This document shows, in pieces, positions 1 to 3,755 of a stretch of DNA of 6,140 nt (positions are counted from its first letter, which is position 1; each line of letters opens with the position of its first letter). The DNA is from Pyrinomonadaceae bacterium (GTDB lineage: Bacteria > Acidobacteriota > Blastocatellia > Pyrinomonadales > Pyrinomonadaceae), in contig JACDAW010000233.1 in the NCBI GenBank assembly GCA_013695245.1, positions 1-6,140 on the forward strand, given 5' to 3'. The position numbers and the translations under genes are program-made. Below the pieces are notes generated by a model. That model saw only the letters and a program-made list of their open reading frames with translations, had not been told where the DNA came from and ran no database searches.

Positions 1-728
1 TCTACGAGCGCGCTTTGATCAACGACTTCGCCGCGTGACGTGTTGATGAAATATGCCCCTTCCCGCATCGCTTGAAAGAATTCCGCGCCAAGCATATTGC
101 GCGTTTCAGGTTTCAGTGCGACGTGGACGCTAACGATGTCTGCGTCACGCGCGACTTGAAGTGGGTCGTCGCGGCGTTCGATGCCGAGTTCTGCGGCGCG
201 CGGTTCGTCCAAACTTCTGCTCCACGCGACGACTGGCATTCCGAAGCCCCGCGCGCGCGTGATCATCTCTTGTCCGATCTGTCCCGTGCCGATAAGTCCA
301 AGCGTGCGACCATAAAGTCCACGCGCTTTGGAAAACTCTTTCTTGTTCCACTCGCCGCGCCGGAGGGCGATGACGTTATCGGCTATCTTTCGATCAAGCG
401 CCAGTATGAGGGCGAAGGCAAGTTCGGCGACGGCCGTTGAATTCTTGCCGGGACAATTCGAGATATAGATGCCGCGCCGCGAAGCCGCCTCAACGTCAAT
501 CGTGTTATAGCCCGCGCCCGCGCGCACGACAAGTTTCAAAGCTCCGGCGTCGAGCATGAGTTCATTTACTTTCGTTGAACGCACGACGAGCGCATCGGGT
601 TGATGTTCGGCGATGGCTTGAACGAGAGCTTCATCTTTCAAGTCAGGTTGAAAGATGACATCGCAACCCGCAGCCTTCAGTCCGTCTTGACCGGATTGCT
701 CGAATTTATCCGCAACTAAAACTTTCAT
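1..728 (-). CDS. D-2-hydroxyacid dehydrogenase, 3-phosphoglycerate dehydrogenase (SerA)-like; C-terminus off the left edge
   Basis: The frame opens at ATG 728-726 and stays open to base 1, giving 242 complete residues. The enzyme family oxidises or reduces D-2-hydroxyacids with NAD(P); SerA members convert 3-phosphoglycerate to 3-phosphohydroxypyruvate, the first step of serine synthesis, in the cytoplasm. Visible landmarks are the substrate-domain RAGAGYNTID (69-78), the NCPGKN loop (91-96), the Rossmann glycine motif GTGQIG (147-152), and NTSRGEVVD (229-237) with catalytic Arg232. The catalytic Glu and His and any C-terminal ACT domain would lie beyond the edge. At the end of the second Rossmann strand, where NAD enzymes usually have Asp, the sequence is WSRS (169-172), which recalls NADPH-dependent hydroxypyruvate/glyoxylate reductases. 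A good ribosome site (AAGAGG, 742-737) lies 8 nt before the ATG. It sits 21 bp after the acetyltransferase gene, so the two are probably cotranscribed. The family is certain; serA identity is likely but unproven, with glyoxylate/hydroxypyruvate reductase as the alternative. Confidence 0.9.
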   Translation of the reverse strand, partial: MKVLVADKFEQSGQDGLKAAGCDVIFQPDLKDEALVQAIAEHQPDALVVRSTKVNELMLDAGALKLVVRAGAGYNTIDVEAASRRGIYISNCPGKNSTAVAELAFALILALDRKIADNVIALRRGEWNKKEFSKARGLYGRTLGLIGTGQIGQEMITRARGFGMPVVAWSRSLDEPRAAELGIERRDDPLQVARDADIVSVHVALKPETRNMLGAEFFQAMREGAYFINTSRGEVVDQSALV

Positions 729-736
729 CCCATTTG

Positions 737-742
737 CCTCTT
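737..742 (-). promoter_or_regulatory. Ribosome binding site of the dehydrogenase gene
   Basis: AAGAGG read on the minus strand, 8 nt before ATG 728-726. It fixes this ATG as the start. Another ATG at 734-732 is in a different frame and meets a stop after two codons. Confidence 0.7.
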
Positions 743-749
743 ATTATCT

Positions 750-1289
750 CTAGTTGTGCAAAGCGTAAAAAGAATTGTTTGGTTGAAACTCTTCGCGCGC
801 AATCGCATAAAAGAGACACTCAAGATTGTAATGACGTGCGCGCTTCTCAAAATGCATTCCGAGTTTCTCCATCACGCGCCACGAACCCTCGTTCTCCGGC
901 ATCGTTACGGCAACGATGCGCTTGAGTCCCGCGTGTTCAAAGCCATACTTGAGCCACGCGGCGGCCGCTTCAAACGCGAAGCCCTGCCGCCAATACGGTT
1001 TATCAAACCCGTAGCCGACTTCGATCTCGCCCGAATCTTCCAAAGGCTGCAAGCCGCACCAGCCGATCAACTTGCGGTCTGGTTTTTGCACAACGCCCGA
1101 CATGCCGAAGCCATATTGCTCGTAGCAAGATATGTAAAAGCGCAGGCGCTGCTCGATAAACTCGCGCGTCTGCGTTGCGCCGCCGATGTATTGCACAACT
1201 TCCGCACGGGAGCGAAGCGCAACGAGCGCATCAAGGTCATCCGGCGCGAAAGGGCGCAGGCGCAGACGCGCGGTTTCAATCTCAAACAT
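750..1289 (-). CDS. GNAT family N-acetyltransferase, RimJ/RimL type
   Basis: This 179-residue protein is a typical full-length member of the acetyl-CoA-dependent GNAT family, of the branch (Acetyltransf_3, RimJ/RimL-like) that acetylates amino groups of protein N-termini, antibiotics or small metabolites. It begins with the characteristic ETARLRLRPF (5-14). The acetyl-CoA pyrophosphate-binding loop of motif A is seen in YWRQGFAFEA (99-108; Gly103, Ala105, Glu107). Motif B follows as PENEGSWRVMEKLGM (131-145), with the Asn and Ser usual in the family and the common EKLGM helix. The actual substrate cannot be told from sequence. The start is supported by the N-terminal family pattern, but no clear Shine-Dalgarno precedes it. 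It lies between the DUF1015 gene (67 bp upstream) and the dehydrogenase gene (21 bp downstream), all on one strand, so it is probably the middle gene of an operon. A housekeeping rather than resistance role is likely. Confidence 0.93.
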   Translation of the reverse strand: MFEIETARLRLRPFAPDDLDALVALRSRAEVVQYIGGATQTREFIEQRLRFYISCYEQYGFGMSGVVQKPDRKLIGWCGLQPLEDSGEIEVGYGFDKPYWRQGFAFEAAAAWLKYGFEHAGLKRIVAVTMPENEGSWRVMEKLGMHFEKRARHYNLECLFYAIAREEFQPNNSFYALHN

Positions 1290-1356
1290 AAAAGTTTGCG
1301 TCGAATCTTAATTTGTATGTTCTTAACAATGAACTCAAATTTGAAGAACTTAAAAA
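1290..1356. other. AT-rich spacer between the DUF1015 and acetyltransferase genes
   Basis: These 67 bp are much richer in A and T than the flanking genes. They contain the perfect 10-bp palindrome TCAAATTTGA (1335-1344) and a 6-bp inverted pair GTTCTT (1319-1324) / AAGAAC (1344-1349). I find no convincing terminator (no GC-rich stem with a T-run) and no convincing -35/-10 pair. Read-through from the DUF1015 gene is therefore plausible, but a weak internal promoter cannot be excluded. Confidence 0.4.
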
Positions 1357-2586
1357 CTAAATCAAATGATTGAGCAAGCCATCGCGCAACTTCGGCTCAA
1401 ACCAAGTGGACTTCGGCGGCATGATCTCGCCCGCATCGGAGACGAGCAGCAGATCGTCAATGCTCGTCGGATAAAGAGCGAAGGCGACGGCCGCGCGTCC
1501 TGAATCAACCCACCTTTCCAATTCTTGCGTGCCGCGCGCGCCGCCAACGAAATCAATGCGCTTGTCTGTCCGCACGTCTTTGATGCCGAGAATTTTGTCG
1601 AGCAAATTGTTTTGCAGAACGCTCACGTCGAGAGCATCAACCGGATTAGTCACGCGATCTTTGTCTTTAGGCGTTAACCCATACCACTTTCCGCCGAGAT
1701 AGATGTGGAAGTGTCCGCGTTTGCCGGGTCCTTCGCGCTTGGCGTTTTCTACCACGTCGAAGCGTTCGCGCACTTTCGTTAAAAACTCTTCAGGTGAAAG
1801 ATTGTTGAGGTCGCGCACGACGCGGTTGTAGGGAAGAATCTGCATCTGATCGGCGGGGAAGACAACAGCTAAGAAGCGGTTGTAATCTTCATCGCCAGTG
1901 TGATGCGGATTCTTGTCGCGCAATTCGGCGCGGGCGCGCGAAGCGCTCTTCGCGCGGTGATGCCCGTCGGCGATGTAGAGCAGCGGCACTTCACCAAAGG
2001 CACGAACGAACGGCGCGGTGTCTGAAATCTTCCAGACCCTGTGCTTAATTCCATCATCGGCCGTGAAGTCGTAGAGCGGTTCCGTTGAGGTTGTTGCGCC
2101 GACGACGAGCGCATCAATGCGCCGGTCGGTGCGATGAGTGAGAAAGACGGGGCCGGTTTGCGCGCGAAGTGAAAGGATGTGGCGCGTGCGGTCGTCTTCC
2201 TTGTCGGGGCGCGTGCGTTCGTGTTTGCGAATCGCGTCGGTGTCGTATTCGTCAACGGAAAATGCGGCGGCAAGCCCTACTTGCGTGTGGTCGCCCATCG
2301 TGAGTTGATAAATGTAGAGGCTCGGTTCGCTTTCGGTTTCGAGCGGAGCGGATTTAATCAAACTCTGAAAGTTTTCGGCGGCGCGAGCATAAACTTCTTC
2401 GGCGTAAATGTCCGTGCCTTCGGGCAGATCAATTTCGGGACGCGAGACGTGAAGGAAGCTGTATGGATTATCGGAAGCTATGGCACGCGCTTCTTCGGTG
2501 TTAACAACGTCGTAAGGAACGGCGGCGACTTCCGAAGCGCGTGGGGGCGCGGGGCGCAATGCGCGAAAGGGATAAATGGCAGCCAC
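1357..2586 (-). CDS. DUF1015 family protein (COG4198), serine-operon associated
   Basis: The 409-residue product is a full-length DUF1015 protein, predicted cytoplasmic, with no signal peptide or membrane span. Family hallmarks seen in order are VPEP-like position VPYDVV (23-28), NPYSFLHV (40-47), the charged IRKHERTRPDKEDDR block (119-133), LYIADGHHRAKSA (203-215) and the C-terminal KSTWFEPKLRDGL (392-404). The function has not been established to my knowledge. Family members are often encoded beside serA and serC, and here a SerA-like gene lies two genes downstream, which supports a role in serine or phosphoserine metabolism. The GHHR segment resembles the GxxR motif of ParB/Srx-fold proteins, a fold that includes free-serine kinases; this is only a suggestion. 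Translation starts at GTG 2586-2584, fixed by the GGAGGAG ribosome site 8 nt upstream and by the family-typical N-terminus AAIYPFRALRP. It is the first gene of the probable three-gene operon. Confidence 0.93.
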   Translation of the reverse strand: MAAIYPFRALRPAPPRASEVAAVPYDVVNTEEARAIASDNPYSFLHVSRPEIDLPEGTDIYAEEVYARAAENFQSLIKSAPLETESEPSLYIYQLTMGDHTQVGLAAAFSVDEYDTDAIRKHERTRPDKEDDRTRHILSLRAQTGPVFLTHRTDRRIDALVVGATTSTEPLYDFTADDGIKHRVWKISDTAPFVRAFGEVPLLYIADGHHRAKSASRARAELRDKNPHHTGDEDYNRFLAVVFPADQMQILPYNRVVRDLNNLSPEEFLTKVRERFDVVENAKREGPGKRGHFHIYLGGKWYGLTPKDKDRVTNPVDALDVSVLQNNLLDKILGIKDVRTDKRIDFVGGARGTQELERWVDSGRAAVAFALYPTSIDDLLLVSDAGEIMPPKSTWFEPKLRDGLLNHLI

Positions 2587-2594
2587 AGGCGAAA

Positions 2595-2601
2595 CTCCTC
2601 C
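2595..2601 (-). promoter_or_regulatory. Strong ribosome binding site that fixes a GTG start for DUF1015
   Basis: GGAGGAG on the minus strand, 8 nt before GTG 2586-2584. It is close to ideal and shows that the gene starts at GTG, not at a downstream ATG. Confidence 0.8.
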
Positions 2602-2709
2602 GAGAAGAATTGAGACGAATCGCGATCTCTTCCGAAATTCCTTTGATGGAGAATGGGAAGAGCAATTTCGATCAAGCGATTCTAAAAGTGTAGAGCTTTA
2701 AACGGTAAG

Positions 2710-2737
2710 ACTATAACTTTGTGCGGTTGTTTGCCAA
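2710..2737 (-). promoter_or_regulatory. Candidate sigma-70-type promoter of the DUF1015 operon
   Basis: On the minus strand TTGGCA (2737-2732) is followed after 16 bp by TATAGT (2715-2710). Transcription would start near 2703, giving a leader of about 115 nt before the GTG. The leader contains a 7-bp complementary pair, GAATCGC at 2682-2676 and GCGATTC at 2623-2617, but I recognise no known riboswitch. The call rests on motif match and position only. Confidence 0.4.
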
Positions 2738-2814
2738 GTCTGATAAGTCAAGATACGATGCCGAAGGGCGCGGCGAGCATTGGTGAAGTAAAAATTTTGG
2801 TGAGATTCACAATT

Positions 2815-2858
2815 GAGAAACGCGGGGACGTGGAAACATCCATGTCCCCGCGTTTCTC
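2815..2858. repeat. 20-bp inverted repeat (hairpin) with a 4-nt loop, possible terminator
   Basis: Bases 2815-2834 pair with 2839-2858 without a gap; the only non-Watson-Crick pair is 2830/2843 (G-T on the plus strand). The loop is AACA (2835-2838) and the stem core is CGCGGGGAC/GTCCCCGCG. Read on the minus strand it follows the PEP-CTERM gene and could end its transcript, but it is not followed at once by a T-run; the first T-rich stretch is AAAATTTTT about 17 nt further on. It may be a Rho-independent terminator of poor form, an RNA-stabilising 3' hairpin, or one copy of a dispersed palindromic repeat. Confidence 0.75.
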
Positions 2859-2889
2859 TCGTGTTTGAAAAAGTAGTAGTAGCGTTGAC

Positions 2890-2910
2890 ACACGCTTTTG
2901 GATAGCGTGT
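2890..2910. repeat. Short hairpin downstream of the PEP-CTERM gene
   Basis: ACACGC (2890-2895) and GCGTGT (2905-2910) form a 6-bp stem around a 9-nt loop. On the minus strand it lies 44 bp after the PEP-CTERM stop and is followed, 14 nt or more later, by CTTTTTC. It could contribute to transcript ending together with the larger hairpin at 2815-2858. The stem is weak. Confidence 0.3.
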
Positions 2911-2953
2911 TCTCTAATTTTCTTAGAATGTTTTAACGCAGTGACAAATAAGA

Positions 2954-3493
2954 TTATGCGCCACTTACTTTTCGATTTCTTTTGCGAACTCTGGCCGCTG
3001 CTCCGGCCAGACCTGTGCCAAGTAGCAGCAACGTCGTCGGTTCCGGCACGGCTTGGACAACCGTGATCGTGTTGCCGACGACTTGATACGTGATGATGTT
3101 GCTCTGGATACCGTTGCCGATAAAGGATACTTGAAATGAAAAGACTCGTGGTCTTTCCACATTGTTAAGCGTGATACTAAACAGAGGTCCCGGTGGCGAC
3201 GTCGTGTTGTTCGTCAGAGAGAAGTTACCACTTGTTATCAACGACTGGGCGGTAAAGAACTGCGTATTGCCGGTGACATTTAGGAACGTGTTGTTCGGAG
3301 TTAAGGTCGCGCCGGTGCTATTGGTGATAGTTCCGTTGAAGGTTGCACTACCGTTCTCAGAAAAGCTGATCGGCGGTGGGGGCGGCTGACTAGGGCTAAG
3401 AAATAGGTCGAACGAATCAGCGCGTGCAACTTGGGGTGCGAAGACGACGCAGGTGAAGAAAATGGCGCACGCAAGTTTGGGTAAGTGACGCAT
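2954..3493 (-). CDS. PEP-CTERM sorting domain-containing secreted protein
   Basis: The 179-residue product is a small surface or extracellular protein. Residues 1-25 are a Sec signal peptide: MRHLPK, a hydrophobic stretch, and a probable cut after Ala-Arg-Ala (23-25). A five-proline run (37-41) follows, then a Thr/Asn/Ser-rich core (about 43-148) that is probably beta-structured and glycosylatable. The C-terminus is a textbook PEP-CTERM signal: VPEP (149-152), a short hydrophobic helix LLLLGTGLAGAAA, and a basic tail RVRKRNRK (168-175). In this family an exosortase recognises and removes the tail at the cytoplasmic membrane, in connection with exopolysaccharide or biofilm matrix. No exosortase gene is in the window. 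The start is placed at ATG 3493-3491 because AAGGAG lies 8 nt before it and the signal peptide begins there. The frame is open for 34 more codons to 3595, but that extension would bury the signal peptide. The core has no family I recognise. Confidence 0.92.
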   Translation of the reverse strand: MRHLPKLACAIFFTCVVFAPQVARADSFDLFLSPSQPPPPPISFSENGSATFNGTITNSTGATLTPNNTFLNVTGNTQFFTAQSLITSGNFSLTNNTTSPPGPLFSITLNNVERPRVFSFQVSFIGNGIQSNIITYQVVGNTITVVQAVPEPTTLLLLGTGLAGAAARVRKRNRKVSGA

Positions 3494-3501
3494 GGGTACT
3501 G

Positions 3502-3507
3502 CTCCTT
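3502..3507 (-). promoter_or_regulatory. Ribosome binding site that decides the PEP-CTERM start
   Basis: AAGGAG on the minus strand, 8 nt upstream of ATG 3493-3491. It rules in favour of this start over the ATG at 3595-3593, which would put 34 residues ahead of the signal peptide. Confidence 0.8.
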
Positions 3508-3565
3508 TAGGGAAAGAATTTCTTGCTGATGCTTGGAAGAAGCAGCGCGGCAGCTTAAAACGAGT

Positions 3566-3581
3566 TGCAGCGCTAAAGCCA
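3566..3581 (-). promoter_or_regulatory. Sigma-54-like -24/-12 element upstream of the PEP-CTERM gene
   Basis: On the minus strand bases 3581-3566 read TGGCTTTAGCGCTGCA, against the RpoN consensus TGGCAC-N5-TTGCA. The essential GG and GC pairs are present with the right spacing; the A and C at positions 5-6 and the first T of TTGCA differ. Transcription would start near 3556, about 60 nt before the ATG. PEP-CTERM genes are known in several bacteria to be controlled by sigma-54 with the PrsK/PrsR two-component system, which makes the match more credible. It is still only a motif match. Confidence 0.3.
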
Positions 3582-3687
3582 AACTTCCAAATCACAGTCG
3601 GCGATCATCGAGGTAGGAAGCTTAACGTGTCGCAAGAACACGCGCCGCCTGAATCGCTCAAAGAAGATGTCTGAACACACAACATAT

Positions 3688-3715
3688 ACTATAAATGTGT
3701 AAAAAGCACAAGCAA
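3688..3715 (-). promoter_or_regulatory. Candidate sigma-70-type promoter upstream of the PEP-CTERM gene
   Basis: On the minus strand TTGCTT (3715-3710) precedes TATAGT (3693-3688) by 16 bp; a shifted -10, TAGTAT, gives 18 bp. The region is AT-rich relative to its surroundings. A start near 3681 would leave a leader of about 190 nt before the ATG. It competes with the sigma-54-like site at 3566-3581 as the promoter of this gene. Confidence 0.3.
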
Positions 3716-3716
3716 T

Positions 3717-3734
3717 TCGCCAAGGCGATGGCGA
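3717..3734 (-). terminator. Weak hairpin just after the kinase gene, possible terminator
   Basis: TCGCCA (3717-3722) and TGGCGA (3729-3734) form a 6-bp stem with a 6-nt loop, starting 21 bp after the kinase stop codon on the minus strand. The stem is followed by ATTGCTTGTGC and then five T residues, so the T-run is too distant for a good intrinsic terminator. Low confidence. Confidence 0.2.
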
Positions 3735-3755
3735 TAGATGCTTTACCGCGTGAGG

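Larger units (their letters stand above)
2587..2953. other. Gene-free stretch between the PEP-CTERM gene and the DUF1015 operon
   Basis: These 367 bp contain no credible coding frame. From right to left (direction of transcription) they hold a 6-bp hairpin (2890-2910), a 20-bp hairpin (2815-2858), a candidate promoter (2710-2737), and the leader and ribosome site of the DUF1015 gene. The layout is that of a normal boundary between two transcription units, apart from the unusually long hairpin. Confidence 0.6.

Noticed and set aside
72..440. A 122-residue open frame on the plus strand
   Set aside because: It is the complement of the dehydrogenase gene, whose Rossmann and catalytic motifs are unmistakable.
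756..1373. A 205-residue open frame on the plus strand, opposite the acetyltransferase gene
   Set aside because: It lies antisense to a clear GNAT gene with all family motifs. Its translation is Arg/Leu/Ala-rich, without recognisable domains, as expected of a complementary-strand shadow.
2179..2613. A 144-residue plus-strand open frame
   Set aside because: It is antisense to the DUF1015 gene and shows no independent ribosome site or domain.
2885..2890. Perfect TTGACA (-35 consensus) on the plus strand
   Set aside because: No good -10 lies 16-18 bp further on, and no plus-strand gene follows; it overlaps the small hairpin.
3494..3595. N-terminal extension of the PEP-CTERM protein to ATG 3595-3593
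   Set aside because: It would add 34 residues before the signal peptide and lacks a ribosome site, while the ATG at 3493 has AAGGAG at ideal spacing.
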